From positions 4,836,001 through 4,900,000 of the forward strand of contig JAPFFF010000010.1 of the NCBI GenBank assembly GCA_039105265.1: 64,000 nt of DNA. Direction: 5' to 3'. Under the pieces are notes generated by a model, which saw only the letters and a list, made by a program, of their open reading frames with translations, did no database searches and had not been told where the DNA came from. Both the position numbers and the translations under genes were made by a program. Below, piece after piece: positions 11,040-22,751 of the stretch; position 1 is the first letter of the stretch, and every line of letters begins with the position of its first letter. The DNA comes from Tritrichomonas musculus. Its lineage: Eukaryota > Parabasalia > Tritrichomonadida > Tritrichomonadidae.

Positions 11040-12261
11040 ATTGTGAGATATCGAACTTTTTGTGCATCGCTATGAAATTGCTGGGCGACTGTGCGAGTCA
11101 ATTCACTGATTTTAAGTGTTGCCATTCTTGTTTTCAGCAGGACATGAGTGGAATGAGGTGGAAATGTTAACAACTCTATGTTGTGACGAGCTAAGAATTC
11201 AATCGCCCAACTATTACACCCCTACAGGTGATTATCTACTAGTAAAGTAATCTTTTCATTCATAATATTTCGTGGTAAAGCTAATCTGTAATCACTTATA
11301 CATCATACAAAGTATATGCAAAATGAGATAAAGAGTTTATTCGTAATCCAACCTGACTTTTGACTTGCAAAAAAAAAAACGTTTAAATGCGTTAATTCTG
11401 AGGGAAGGTTTTTGAGTCCAGGTAAGATGATGAAAGGTTTCAACTTATATCCTGCAGCATTGAAAAAATATACTGCAGAAATGTGCGGCTCTTTAGCTGA
11501 TACTGTAACAGTGCAAGGACCTTTTTTGTTAAGTGTTAAAGCCTTGAACTTTTTTAAAGAAACTATACTAGATTCATCTGTATTAAAGAGTAACCGTGGG
11601 TATTTATTCATTAACAATTGCTTATGAGTATTGAAAATTTACTAATTGTTTGAATATTGCAATAATATCTTCGTGCTTCTTCCAACGTATCTGGAGGTTT
11701 TAAAAATATGTTATTTGAGTTACAAAAATTTATTAACCATGATTCCGATGGAAAAGTTGGACACAACTCATTAATAATTTTTTGGTAAATGGACGTCATA
11801 CTAATGTTTTGACAACATAAATTTGCTATAAATTTGGCTCTTTCATATCGTTCTTGTTCAAGCTCAACTATAATTTACATGGCTTGTTTTATACTTAAAC
11901 ACTCTAAATCATAGCAAGAATGACTTATTTTGCTTTCAAATAGTACTACATCTGCATTACTTAGATAAGAAGGGCGTCCTCCCTGATCAACACGAAGTTT
12001 CCAAGTATCGCAGGACTTCGTAGATTTGACTGATGCGTAAATATTTGAGTTTGAATTTAAAGAAAATTTAGTTATTATTTCTTGATTGGCCTTTTTGCCA
12101 TATTTCATTTCAAATATCTCGACTTGGGTTTCTGTAAAAAATTTTTTTTCAACTTCAGTCCATTGGAAAGCAGAAATCTGATTCATTTCTAATGGCTTAG
12201 TCAAAAAAGTAACCATATTCTTGTGAATTTGTTTTGCTTTTATTGAAAAAAGTTTTTTCAA
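11040..12261 (-). mobile_element. Decayed pogo-like (DDE_1) transposase
   Basis: Minus-strand segments in order: an N-terminal DNA-binding-like region (start 12261, MKKLFSIKAKQIHKN...); a linker with DTLEEARRYYCNIQ; the first catalytic region RLLFNTDESSI (aspartate of the DDE triad); and a second region ITLLVDNHL followed by HNIELLTFPPHSTH, the hallmark DNH and PPHSTH motifs of pogo/Tigger-type enzymes. The reading is broken by in-frame stops near 11872, 11300 and 11228 and by one frame change near 11630. The segment after the PPHSTH motif, where the third acidic residue should lie, is degraded. I infer a dead plain DNA transposon; its terminal repeats were not found. Confidence 0.7.
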
Positions 12262-12559
12262 AAAACCAAAAATTATTCAAACAAAATTTCAATAGTATTT
12301 AAAATTTGAATTAGTTTTCTATAAAAATTCAATGGTTTTATCAAAATAGTATAAGGTTAATTTGAATAGAATCTAATGTTTTTCAAGTTACGATATGTAT
12401 TCGGCCCAATTGGCAATTTCGTTGATTTTCACAAATTGCATAATGCTACCTGACAGGAGCAGGCATATCTATTTTAGTTTAGGATGACAAAATTTCAATT
12501 TTGGTAGATATAAATGAAAAAAGATAACTAAGAAAATAATTTAAAAATGAGATAAAATT

Positions 12560-13036
12560 AGACTTGTTATTTTGAGAATCAATATCAAAAACATCACTTT
12601 TTTATATATTATATTCTATTATCAATTTCAAAATCTGATATCGAGATTATCGATTATCAAGATATCAGATATGAAATGTGATATAAAAATAATTGTAAAC
12701 TTGATATCATTTACCGAGATCTCGAGATCTCAAGCAGATTTATCTTTTTTTATAATTGGTATTTGTGATTTTAAAATATTTAAAAATAAATAAGAGAATG
12801 CATTGATGTTTATATTAAGATTAAAATCAAAAAATACATTCTTTTTTATGAAATATTTGAGATTTAAATACGATCATATATTTATCAAAAAGTTTAATTG
12901 AAAATTCTGATATCAAAAACTGAGATAAATAATTCGCGATCTCTGAAATCTATCTCGAGAATCTGTGCATATTTATGTATCGATATCAAAAAGTCATTCA
13001 ATTATCGATCTCGAGAATCGGAGAATAACAAGCTTT
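12560..13036. mobile_element. Short inverted-repeat element, family A, copy 2
   Basis: Ends AGACTTGTTATTTTGAGAAT and GAGAATAACAAGCTT are imperfect inverses of each other and match the ends of the element at 8309-8703. The interior is diverged but keeps TATGAAATGTGATA and many GATATC/CTCGAGA words. No ORF is seen that looks real. Confidence 0.5.
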
Positions 13037-13710
13037 TATCGAGATAAATTTGAATGAACTCAATTCATAAAAAAGGGATTATCTCAAGAAATAATTATCC
13101 AATTAAGCAAACGAAAATCAATCATTATAATAATTTGATATATGAGATATAATCAAATTTAAAAAACTGAAAATATTATTGCTTTATATGATTTTTTTTT
13201 AAAAATTCATAACGTCTATGATCTATTCAATAAGATGAACGTTTTTTTATTTTAAATCTTTTTCAGGTAATATTTGGTCAGAAATATTATATAAAAACAA
13301 TTTATACTTTTTTTTCTATAAATATAATATAATATAAATAACTTTTCAAAAAATTGAAATATAAAATACATTTTGGAGATAAATTAATAATTTATATTTA
13401 TTTAACATACCAATTTTTTTATATTTTTAAATATTATTTTTACTTCAAAAACATATGAATAGTCAATTTTTTGAATTAATGGAATATTTTTTCGAATATA
13501 TAATTTGTAAATTTCTCAATAAAAATATTGAAAATCCCTAATATTATATTTTAATTAATCAAATTTCATACTATTATTGTTTTTAGTTTCAATTATTTTA
13601 AGATATATTTAAGAAATAATATAAATATCTTAATCTTTTATGTTTGACCATTATTAAAATTGAAAAAGTTTAAATAAATAACTTTTTGAAAAATAGAAAT
13701 AATATTGTTA

Positions 13711-13716
13711 TCACAG
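13711..13716 (+). promoter_or_regulatory. Initiator-like TCACAG before the SEY1 homologue
   Basis: TCA begins 12 nt before the ATG at 13723. The ABC transporter has TCACAA at exactly the same distance (17211, ATG 17223). This fits the trichomonad initiator position. Confidence 0.45.
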
Positions 13717-13722
13717 AATCAA

Positions 13723-16242
13723 ATGGAACAGATTATCACTGAAGATGGCCACATTGTGCCAAATCTTGATGAACATATCAAGCGAATCGGCGTCCCAGAA
13801 ATAGGACTTGATTATCATATGACCTCTATCATTGGTTGCCAAAGCTCAGGTAAGTCAACATTATTAAACTTATTGTTTGGAACAAAATTCGAAACAATGG
13901 ACGAAAAACGAGGAAGGCAACAAACAACTAAAGGTATTCATGCTGCTATAGCAGTTGAAAAACCTCTTCTTGTCTTTGATGTCGAAGGTTGCGATTCTAG
14001 AGAGAGAGGAGATGCAGATGCACTATTCGAAAGAAAATCTTCGCTTTTTGCACTCGCTTTATCAGAGGTTATGATTGTTAATATGTGGGAATCAGATATT
14101 GGTCGTTATAACGCTGCAAACCTTCCTATGCTTAAAACTGTTTTTGAAGTTAATGTACAACTTTTCCAAGCACAAGTTGATTCAAAAACAACATTGCTTT
14201 TCTTAATCAGAGATTATACCACTGACAACTTCGAAGCATTGACCAAAAACATATACAATGATATGAACAATATCTGGAAAGAAATTAACTTACCTCCCGA
14301 ATACCAAAACGGCCAAATTGGCGATTTCTTTGATTTTAAATTTTTTGCTATTCATCATATGAAAATTCAACGCGATATTTTTGATCAAGATGTTGAAAGA
14401 TTGAGAGGCTGGTTTTTAGATCCAGAGTGCCCAGATTATTTATTCAAAGATAAATCTCATAAAAACGTTCCAGGTGATGGCTTAGCACAGTACATTACTC
14501 AACTATGGGATACTATTTACGAAAACAAAGAACTTAATATTCCATCACAAAGATCAATGTTATCACATTTCAAATGCGAAGAAAATGTTAAAATGTTAAT
14601 GACTGACTTAATTGAGCAATTATCAGATCAATTAAATCAACCATTAAAGAAAAAAGAAATCATACCCAATTTCAGAGACATTTGCCAAGGTCCTGTTACA
14701 AAAGCCTTCAATACCTACAATGAAAATACATGGCGTTATATTCCAGAAGTTGTTGAAGATCAAAGAAAAGACATGCAAAGCCAAATTAATGATTTTCTGT
14801 TTCCATTATTCACAAAAAATGTTAATTTAATGTCTATAAAGCATTTTGATGAATTTTGCGATTTTACTACTAAACAAGGTGATAGCTTTGTCAAAGGTGG
14901 ACATTGGGAAGGCGATGTTATGAAACATATGGATGAAACATTAAAAAAGATAGATGATAACGTTGAAGAAATGAAATTCCCTCCCTTTAATGATACTTGG
15001 AAATACAATCAAGAATTAATCAAAACACAAATGGTTGATTTTATGAACACTCGTAAAAAAGCTCTTGTTGAAGATGCCCATCAAACCATTATAGCATCTG
15101 TCCTTCATACCTTTACCGATAAAGCAAATGAAATCTTAAAAGATGCCAATGAGCAGATGTGGGTTCGTCTAAGAGGATTAATGAACCAAGATACCGAAGA
15201 AGCTCAAAATCAAATTCAAGCTATTTTATCAACCAACGCTCCAAATGAAAAAGTTGATCCAAATGTTCATAAAAGCTTTGAAGACCAAGCTCTCGTTCTT
15301 GTTAAGGAAAGCGCACAATATATTCTTCTCAAAATGAAGACTGCCTTTGACAGGCACTTCAAATATGACAATGGCCGTCCACGAGTTTGGACCAAAGACG
15401 ATGATGTAAATAAAATCTTTGAGAGTTCAAGGAAAGCAGGTGAAGATGTTCTTCGTCTCTTCCAATTTTGCCATCTCTGGGATCCAACTAAGCCATCAAT
15501 CAAAAACAATCCACTCAACCAAATTCTTATAGAGCAAGACAAATATGGTGAAATAATCGAAAATTACCATCGTATTATCAAGCATACTTACGAAGAAGCC
15601 AAAGGAGTCATTAAGACACAGATGGCTCAAGATCAAATCCCTCCATTTGCTTGGTTCTGCCTCCTTATGATTGGAGGTGATAAGATTCTTACTTGGATGA
15701 CAAATCCACTCTTTTTCACACTTGTTCTCTTCTTTGGAGGTGGATATTTCATTCTTAATCAGCTTGGACTTTGGGATGTTGCTGTTGAGGCAGGAAAGAA
15801 GAAGTTCCAGGAAATCATTGAAAATATTAAAGGAATCAGAAAAGGTAATGATGACTACGAATACGAAGAAGAAGAGGATGAAGCTGAAAAAGATAGGCAG
15901 GTGAATCTGCAGGCTGAAAACAGCAGTAGTACAAATGCTGATAATGATAACAACAATACCAACAGTAATAATGATGAAAACGATGAAAGTTCAGAACTAG
16001 ATTTGAACAAGCCTTTAGATTCATTAGTAAATCCAGTTGTCCCAGAAGAACCTGCTGAAAGTGAAGATACTAAGAAATCCAGCATTTTGGATAAAACAAA
16101 TAGTGGTGATGATGATGATGAAAATGTTGAGATCCCAATGCCTGCTTCATATAAAAACCTATTTGTAAGCCAAAATCCTAGCTTTAATCATAGTAAATAT
16201 TTAATGAGTGACGATGAAGACACTGAAAATGATGAAGAATGA
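13723..16242 (+). CDS. SEY1: SEY1/RHD3/atlastin-type GTPase for ER membrane fusion
   Basis: The product is a dynamin-like GTPase of the Sey1/RHD3 group, which tethers and fuses ER tubules. Seen in about 839 residues: P-loop GCQSSGKST (38-46), switch-I QTTKG, G3 DVEGCDSRER (86-95) characteristic of the family, and LIRDYT (about 160-165) in the G4 position. A long helical middle domain follows. Near residues 640-680 lie two closely spaced hydrophobic segments (FAWFCLLMIGGDKIL and NPLFFTLVLFFGGGYFIL) forming the membrane hairpin. The tail is acidic and Asn-rich, about 150 residues. ATG 13723 is chosen; an open frame extends six codons upstream but with no ATG. Size and order match the family. 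Confidence 0.95.
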   Translation: MEQIITEDGHIVPNLDEHIKRIGVPEIGLDYHMTSIIGCQSSGKSTLLNLLFGTKFETMDEKRGRQQTTKGIHAAIAVEKPLLVFDVEGCDSRERGDADALFERKSSLFALALSEVMIVNMWESDIGRYNAANLPMLKTVFEVNVQLFQAQVDSKTTLLFLIRDYTTDNFEALTKNIYNDMNNIWKEINLPPEYQNGQIGDFFDFKFFAIHHMKIQRDIFDQDVERLRGWFLDPECPDYLFKDKSHKNVPGDGLAQYITQLWDTIYENKELNIPSQRSMLSHFKCEENVKMLMTDLIEQLSDQLNQPLKKKEIIPNFRDICQGPVTKAFNTYNENTWRYIPEVVEDQRKDMQSQINDFLFPLFTKNVNLMSIKHFDEFCDFTTKQGDSFVKGGHWEGDVMKHMDETLKKIDDNVEEMKFPPFNDTWKYNQELIKTQMVDFMNTRKKALVEDAHQTIIASVLHTFTDKANEILKDANEQMWVRLRGLMNQDTEEAQNQIQAILSTNAPNEKVDPNVHKSFEDQALVLVKESAQYILLKMKTAFDRHFKYDNGRPRVWTKDDDVNKIFESSRKAGEDVLRLFQFCHLWDPTKPSIKNNPLNQILIEQDKYGEIIENYHRIIKHTYEEAKGVIKTQMAQDQIPPFAWFCLLMIGGDKILTWMTNPLFFTLVLFFGGGYFILNQLGLWDVAVEAGKKKFQEIIENIKGIRKGNDDYEYEEEEDEAEKDRQVNLQAENSSSTNADNDNNNTNSNNDENDESSELDLNKPLDSLVNPVVPEEPAESEDTKKSSILDKTNSGDDDDENVEIPMPASYKNLFVSQNPSFNHSKYLMSDDEDTENDEE

Positions 16243-16522
16243 ACAATTCAATTTTTTTAACTGTACATATTAAAATTAATCAAAAATAACTGACATTTTT
16301 TTTTTTTACTTTTAATAATATTTTATCAAATTTGAAATATAAGACGTCTTATTTAACAGAAACTCCACATTTCATTTAATCACTAACCATCAGTTACCTA
16401 ATAATCTTAAATCAAATTATAATTTTCGATAACTTCAACTCTCTGAAATTTGATTGAATTTCTTTTATATGATATGATATGAGTTTTGACTAAGGATTTT
16501 TTTGAATAGCATTATTAAAAAT

Positions 16523-17005
16523 CTAGGCTTTAAATGGTCATAGTGGACATGCCACTTTTTTCGACAGCTTAACTTTTTCTGTGATAATAAAATGGTATCT
16601 TGATTGATTAGGACATTTTAGATTTTTTGAAATAGCGGATTCTTCTCAAATACATAAACTTTTTCTATGGTGGACATTCTAATGGACATTTCAAATTTCT
16701 AAATGAATGAAATGTGATCTAAAAAATTTGAGCTATTTCGATCAAACAAGGTCAAATAATTGCTTTTTTTTTTTTTTTTTTTTTTTAGTTTGCAATATCA
16801 ATTTCGATTTTGGTTGATTTCGCAAACTAAAAAAAAAAAAAAAAAACAATTATTTGACCTTGTTTGATCGACATAGCTCAGAAAATTTTTAAAATTTTTT
16901 ATTTTAAGAAAGTGGACATATGTCCACAAACTGGACACGTGGACTTTAAAATATTAATTGATCTGGACATTTTGACATCAAAATGTCCACCTATTTAAAG
17001 CCTAG
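16523..17005. mobile_element. Inverted-repeat element, family B (CTAGGCTTTAAA ends)
   Basis: The element is bounded by CTAGGCTTTAAA and its exact complement TTTAAAGCCTAG. TA (or CTAG) at each edge would fit a mariner-like target. Subterminal TGGACA words recur many times in both orientations. The same ends flank a 111-bp element at 62742-62852, so this is a mobile family. No transposase is encoded. Confidence 0.75.
16722..16881. repeat. Large internal hairpin with long T and A runs
   Basis: TTGAGCTATTTCGATCAAAC, then AAGGTCAAATAATTG and a T run of about 22, is mirrored by an A run of about 18, CAATTATTTGACCTT and GTTTGATCGACATAGCTCA. Arms of about 55 nt flank a loop of about 40 nt. It sits inside the family B element, possibly as a nested fold-back. 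Confidence 0.7.
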
Positions 17006-17210
17006 TTAAAAATACATTATTTTACATATAAAATACACATTTTTAAAGAGAAAATGGACCCATAAATAAAAAGGTTTATTTTCAAAAGTTATTTGAAATT
17101 TTCAGAAAATTCATTTCTCGCTTTGAAAATTAAATTAATTTATTCCACTCAAATTCGAAACGTCTCTTGAAATATTTGTGTTAAAACTATAGAATCATTT
17201 TTTTTTGTCC

Positions 17211-17216
17211 TCACAA
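17211..17216 (+). promoter_or_regulatory. Initiator-like TCACAA before the ABC transporter
   Basis: TCA lies 12 nt upstream of ATG 17223, in the context TCACAAAATAAAATGG. The spacing is identical to that upstream of the SEY1 homologue. Confidence 0.45.
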
Positions 17217-17222
17217 AATAAA

Positions 17223-19166
17223 ATGGAAAATCAAAGAAAACGAAGAGGTGGAAGAAGAAGAGGAGGTGGAGGAAATCAACAAGAAGAAAAACAGCAAGAA
17301 CAAAATCTTCTTGCAGATAACGATTTAGAAGTTCCTATAGATCAACCAAAGCTTCCAGATAAGAGACATTATATACCATTTCTTCCAAAAATTTATTGGT
17401 TCTTTTACCGAAAACCATATTATTTTCTTGCATTTTTACCATCCTTCTTAACAGGTTTTATTTCGATAGGTAAAACAATATCTCTTGGATTAATTATTGA
17501 TGCAATTAAAAAAGAAAATGGCTTAAGTCTTATCAAAAAATATGCATTTTATCAATTTATTGCAGCTATTGGAAACAGTTTATTATCATTAGTATCTCGT
17601 TATTCTTGGAATCAGATCAACTCTTTAATTAGAATTAAGATGAAACGCGTAGTATTCAAAGCAATGATGATGAAAGATGTCGAATTTTATGATCATCGCA
17701 CTCTTGGTGATCTACTAACTATTCTCGGTGACGAAGTTAGAAGAGCTGAAGGAATATTTTCTTTTGGTAAAGCTAGACAAATTTCTTCGATTGGAAACAT
17801 TATTTCTGGCTTCGCTTTTTGCTTTTCTATCGAATGGCGTCTCACATTATTTGCTATCGTTATTACTTTTCTACAATCAAGAGTATCTAAAACTTTCGGT
17901 GAATATGGAAGAAATCAGATCAGAGCTGGATTTAAATCTAATAGCTCATCAACAACGATTGCAGCAGAAGTTATATCAAACATTCGAACAATTTTTTCGT
18001 TTAATTGCCAACAACGTGAACTTGAGAGATTTACAGACGAATGCGATCTTTCTCTGAACCGGAGTGTGCATTCAAAATTATTTTTCACATGTTCTGGACA
18101 AATATCGTCAATTATGAGTCGAGGTGCACTTTGCGTATTTTTGAATTTTGGAAGTTTCCTTGTATTAAAAGGAAAATTATCACCAGGCTTTTTATTTTCG
18201 CTTTCTACAGAATCATTTCATCTAGCGTGGCAAATAAATTCGCTGCTTAGTAGTTACACAAGAGAAAAAAACTTTTTAGAATCTGCCGATAAGTTATTTG
18301 AAATAATTGACCTTGCACCGTCAGTTCCTTTTACAAATGAAGGAAGAGAAATTAAGAACTTTTCTGGTCACATCGAATTAAGAGATGTCTGGTTTAAATA
18401 TCCAACAAGAAATTCTTGGGTGCTTAAAAATGTCTCGTTAGAAATTTTACCAGGAGAAATAACAGCATTCGTCGGGCACAGCGGAAGCGGAAAATCTACA
18501 ATATTGCAACTAATCTTAAGGTTTTACGATGTTACATCAGGACAAATATTACTCGATGGTGTTGATATCAAAGATTTAGATCCGCGTTGGATCCATCGTG
18601 TAATGAGTGTTGTTCAACAAGATCCTTGCTTGTTTACCTGTTCGATTCGTGAAAATGTTATTTATGGCCTTGATGATGAATATTACAAGACAAAATTTGG
18701 ACTTACCAATCCAACATATGAAGAAATTGAAGCAAATCCAATTATTGATAAAGAAATTGATCGTTGCTTAGAAATTGCTCAAGCTTCAAAATTTGTCGAT
18801 GAATTACCAGATAAAAAAGATACATTAATTGGCGAAAAAGGAGCTAAACTTAGTGGTGGACAAAAACAAAGAATTGCTATTGCTAGAGCTGTCATTAGGG
18901 ACCCTATTGTTATGATCACAGATGAAGCAACTTCTGCTCTTGATGCTCAAAATGAAAATAAGGTTCAAAAAGCGCTTGATTCAGTTATGGAAGGAAGAAC
19001 TTCCATCATAATTGCACACAGGCTAGGAACTATATCACAAGCAAAAAGAATTTATGTGTTTGATTCAGGAGAAATGCTTGAATTTGGATCACGAGAAGAA
19101 CTCCTTGCTAAAAGAGGTGCATTTTATAATTTGGTTGAGAGACAATTAAATTTGAATGTTGTTTGA
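17223..19166 (+). CDS. ABCB-type half ABC transporter
   Basis: A 647-aa exporter half-molecule: a basic Arg/Gly-rich N-terminus (RRGGRRRGGGG), one six-helix membrane domain (about residues 65-345), then a complete nucleotide-binding domain. Walker A GHSGSGKST is at about 418-426, the Q-loop is VVQQDP, the signature LSGGQ is at about 543-547, Walker B is IVMITDEATS with D567/E568, and the H-loop histidine is in IIAHRLG at about 599. All catalytic residues are present, so it should hydrolyse ATP, and it must dimerise to work. Organisation resembles TAP/MDR-half or mitochondrial-type ABCB proteins; the substrate is unknown. ATG 17223 is used; the frame upstream has no ATG. Confidence 0.92.
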   Translation: MENQRKRRGGRRRGGGGNQQEEKQQEQNLLADNDLEVPIDQPKLPDKRHYIPFLPKIYWFFYRKPYYFLAFLPSFLTGFISIGKTISLGLIIDAIKKENGLSLIKKYAFYQFIAAIGNSLLSLVSRYSWNQINSLIRIKMKRVVFKAMMMKDVEFYDHRTLGDLLTILGDEVRRAEGIFSFGKARQISSIGNIISGFAFCFSIEWRLTLFAIVITFLQSRVSKTFGEYGRNQIRAGFKSNSSSTTIAAEVISNIRTIFSFNCQQRELERFTDECDLSLNRSVHSKLFFTCSGQISSIMSRGALCVFLNFGSFLVLKGKLSPGFLFSLSTESFHLAWQINSLLSSYTREKNFLESADKLFEIIDLAPSVPFTNEGREIKNFSGHIELRDVWFKYPTRNSWVLKNVSLEILPGEITAFVGHSGSGKSTILQLILRFYDVTSGQILLDGVDIKDLDPRWIHRVMSVVQQDPCLFTCSIRENVIYGLDDEYYKTKFGLTNPTYEEIEANPIIDKEIDRCLEIAQASKFVDELPDKKDTLIGEKGAKLSGGQKQRIAIARAVIRDPIVMITDEATSALDAQNENKVQKALDSVMEGRTSIIIAHRLGTISQAKRIYVFDSGEMLEFGSREELLAKRGAFYNLVERQLNLNVV

Positions 19167-19407
19167 TCTGTTTCATTAATGTTAATAATAATCAGTAAAA
19201 TAGAAATATATGAAATAATCTTTTCTACGTTAAATGGTTTATTATTAATAATATTCTGGTATTATCTTATTTACGTTAAAAAATACGTAATGATTAAAGA
19301 AATCTATTTATAACATTACAACAATTGAAATACGTATGCTGAGTATACAAAAATAAGATTGATTCGAAAAAATACGAGATACCATATTGAATCTAAATTT
19401 AATAACT

Positions 19408-19761
19408 TCAAATCGAAATTGATTTTGTAAGCATCGAAATTGTGATTGGGTGATTTCCTCTATTTGAAAAATTAACGTTTTGATCCATTCTCCAAACGAG
19501 ATTCATTACTTGTGACGGACGATGCTTAAAAAGTGCTGCCAATGAAATCGATGAACCTCTCAGCTCGGCTACCAATATACCTTTAACGTCATCTGGATCG
19601 TTTTCTGTACACGAAATTGAAACGTTTGTTAAAACAACAATTTTTTGTGGTGGTTTTTGCCAAATTGAGTCAGGGCGTAATCTTACAAATTTATTTTCCC
19701 ATTCCTCTGTTTCTGAATCCTGATCGTCATAAGTGGAAAATAAAGGACGTATTGATGACAT
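19408..19761 (-). CDS. Small protein of unknown function
   Basis: 117 residues, acidic N-terminus (YDDQDSETEEWENKFVRLRPD) followed by a strand-rich stretch (KIVVLTNVSISCTEND, GILVAELRGSSISLAAL) that suggests a small beta-sandwich. There is no signal peptide or membrane span. It sits alone, convergent with the ABC transporter. Codon use and size fit a real gene; I do not recognise the family. Confidence 0.6.
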   Translation of the reverse strand: MSSIRPLFSTYDDQDSETEEWENKFVRLRPDSIWQKPPQKIVVLTNVSISCTENDPDDVKGILVAELRGSSISLAALFKHRPSQVMNLVWRMDQNVNFSNRGNHPITISMLTKSISI

Positions 19762-19814
19762 TCTTTACATTTAACATTTGACCTTTATATTGATAAAGGT
19801 CAATTAACAATTAG

Positions 19815-20790
19815 ACCTTGTAAGGGGTACCCGATTTACCTTTTTTCAATCGGGTCAAAAATTTTTGGTATATTTTGACCAGGGGTCGCAAATTACCGCC
19901 TACCCAAAGCGGTTTTTGACCCGAAATTTTTAAAATTCATTTATCTCAAAATGTGGAATAAATATTTATATAAAAAAAGGTTTATTAAAAAATTTACAAG
20001 CTTTTTAATACTTTTTAATAAAAATTTTTATTTCATTAGAATAATGCATCTGATAATTTTCTCAAAAATTGTTTTTTGAAATTATTTTCTCTATCATTCT
20101 ATTTACTTACAATTTTTAATATCAGAAAACCTTTTTTCTTGAAAGTGAATTGATTTTTTTTTGTATCGTATTTTTTTCTGATTTTCATTGTCATTTAATT
20201 TATTGTTTAGATGACTTATGAAAAGAGAAATAATACCTAAATTTAAGTTATGTAATATTTTTTTTATATTAAACTTTAAAATCTACAAATTTTAAATAAT
20301 ATAAACTATTCATTTACTTGTTTTATATTTTTTATCTTTTTATCATAGTTTATACTATGCATTTTAGTTTATTTTGCTATTAATTAATGTTACTAATCAC
20401 TTATATAATTAAAAAATATTGGCATTTGGTTCTTTTATTTCATGTTTGAATACAATATTAAGATATATTAATAATTATTTCAGATTTTAAAAGATTATCC
20501 TGTTTTGACAAACTTTTACTTGATTTTCAAATAAAAAAGTCTTTTCTAAATAAAATTTAAAATATTTCATATAACAAGTCATATCATAAAATTTTGTTTT
20601 CTAAAATCAAAATTCACTTTAAAAAAATGCATGAATCAATAAAAAATTAATTATAAAACATGGTTTTATAAAAAATAATCCAAAAAATACACTAGAAATA
20701 AAAGGGTCAAACGCGAACGCTTCATTTTTTTTTTTGGGTAGTGACCCAAAAAAAAAATTTGTGGTAGGGTTAATACCCGTTTTTTGCATA
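19815..20790. repeat. Degenerate inverted-repeat region with GC-rich ends
   Basis: The left end (GGGGTACCCGATTTACC, then ATCGGGTCAAAA, CTACCCAAAGCGG, TTTTTGACCCG) is matched loosely in inverted order by the right end (GGGTCAAACGCGAACGC, GGGTAGTGACCC, GGTAGGGTTAATACCC). The AT-rich middle has no gene. It overlaps the left terminus of the next element, so the two may be nested or abutting copies of related elements. Confidence 0.4.
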
Positions 20791-21307
20791 CCGTGCTCTC
20801 AATTTTCCGGGGGAATTTTTGACACTTATAAATGGTCGATATTTATTGAATATTTTTTTTCAAAATATGTTTTGTCACCTTTGAATTGTTTTCTCCAGAT
20901 TTTTTTCATTCTTATCTTCATAATTTTATTATATTAACAAATATTTTTTGTTAAAAATATTCCTTAGATTAGAAAAGCAAATATATTTACTTATAAAAAT
21001 CCATATGGCTATTTAATTATTTTTTTAAAAAAATCTTTTGTTTCAAAATTAATAATAATATTTATACTATAAATTTGAATAAGTATTGCCACTTATAAAT
21101 AAAAAATCGATATTTTAAAGATTTCGTAAATCCCTATAGTTGGTCGATTAAAAAAGTGACAAATAAATAAAGGAAATAAAACAGATTCTCCAAAAACTTC
21201 TAATTTTGCCCGTGCTAGCACGTACTCAATTTTATTTGTTTTCTACAAGATTTACTTAGTCTAATTGGTTCTTCCTTATCTTTTTATGAAATTCAAACAA
21301 ATTATCT

Positions 21308-21655
21308 TTGAGAAGATTATCTCTCATGCTTTTCAATCTTCAATTTCTAACTTATAATGCTTGCGTTTTGCTCAGTTTTACTTATGTTTTCTTGCAACTG
21401 CTTACTTTCTTACAAAACTAGCATTGAGAAGATTATCTCTCATGCTTTTCAATCTTCAATTTCTAATTGATTATACTTGCATTTTGCTCAGTTTTACTTA
21501 TGTTTTCTTGCAACTGCTTACTTTCTTACAAAACTAGCATTGAGAAGATTATCTCTCATGCTTTTCAATCTTCAATTTCTAATTGATTATACTTGCATTT
21601 TGCTCAGTTTTACTTATGTTTTCTTGCAACTGCTTACTTTCTTACAAAACTAGCA
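21308..21655. repeat. Tandem repeat, three units of 116 bp
   Basis: Units start at 21308, 21424 and 21540 with TTGAGAAGATTATCTCTCAT and end with CTTACAAAACTAGCA. Units 2 and 3 are essentially identical; unit 1 differs in a short central patch. Short ORFs crossing it are artefacts of the repeat. Confidence 0.9.
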
Positions 21656-21675
21656 TTATTTAATGAAACTAGTTC

Positions 21676-21865
21676 AAAAAGTTTAATACACCAAAAAGCA
21701 TACAAAAAGTTTGGGAAAATAAATTTCAAAAAGTTCTTTACACCAAAAAGCATACAAAACGTTTGGGAAAATTAATTTCAAAAAGTTCTTTACACCAAAA
21801 AGCATACAAAACGTTTGGAAAATTAATTTCAAAAAGTTCTTTACACCAAAAAGCATACAAAAAAC
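21676..21865. repeat. Tandem repeat, about 52-bp units, 3.6 copies
   Basis: Units begin at 21676, 21728, 21780 and 21831 with AAAAAGTT and share TTACACCAAAAAGCATACAA. Lengths are 52, 52 and 51 bp and a partial unit. The unit is not a multiple of three, so conserved protein coding is unlikely. Confidence 0.9.
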
Positions 21866-22751
21866 AATCTAACGCAGCATCTCCAAAAATACACAAATTC
21901 AAACTACAGCATTTGCAAATACACCAAGATCAAAGCAAAATATATTAAATAGTTTTTTTTTTATAATTCAGCAATATTTTCAACCAAATGAATTATGTGA
22001 TTGTTCTCAGTTTGCATATTCAAAGTAATAATTTATTTAAACTATAATTTTGCCTTAACTTTTTTATTATAAAAGAACAAAAAATTCTTTTTTTATAAGT
22101 AATAATTTATCTTAAACATTATTTTTGTATAATAAAAATATTTCATGTAAATAATAATTTCCATTGTGCTTGATTTTATGTGTTATATGATTAGAATTTT
22201 AAATATTCATGAATTTCAAAATTACAATACTCTGATGTCGAAAACCAATTTATTGAAAATTAGACAAATCAAGACTTTATCATATATACTATCTAATCGA
22301 TCTGAAATAAATGATGAATACCATTTATATGGTTGAGAATTTTTGATATGATAGATAAAGATAAAAGGAGCTATGCGAGCTAATTACATTTTCGTATTCA
22401 GAATTATATGTGTGATTATTTTATCAAAGAGGAAACAGTCGAAATAAAGTAGGTTTTCTTAAAAAGTAGAATAATCAATGAATAATGAAAACTTTTTGAA
22501 TAAAACAAAAAATGGTGGATAACCTGAATAATAGCTTTTGTAGAGAATGTCTTCCAAAATCTGATGCAAGTCTTATATTTGCTTTTCATAAAAGTTATTG
22601 AATTATTATCAAAAAAACAAAATATCATTTTTTCTAAAAATTCAAAAGAGCATCATGAATTGAAGTAGCAGCATGTACTGATTTTATGGCCAAAATATCC
22701 TTTCATCAACTTATGCCTATTGCTGGAAATGAACGATTTTTTCCTTCAAAA

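Noticed and set aside
21308-21865. Possible CRISPR-like array
   Set aside because: Units are contiguous tandem repeats without unique spacers, in a eukaryotic transposable element.
21593-21948. Two short ORFs with repeated QKAYKK peptides
   Set aside because: They are translations of the 116-bp and 52-bp tandem repeats; unit lengths are not all multiples of three.
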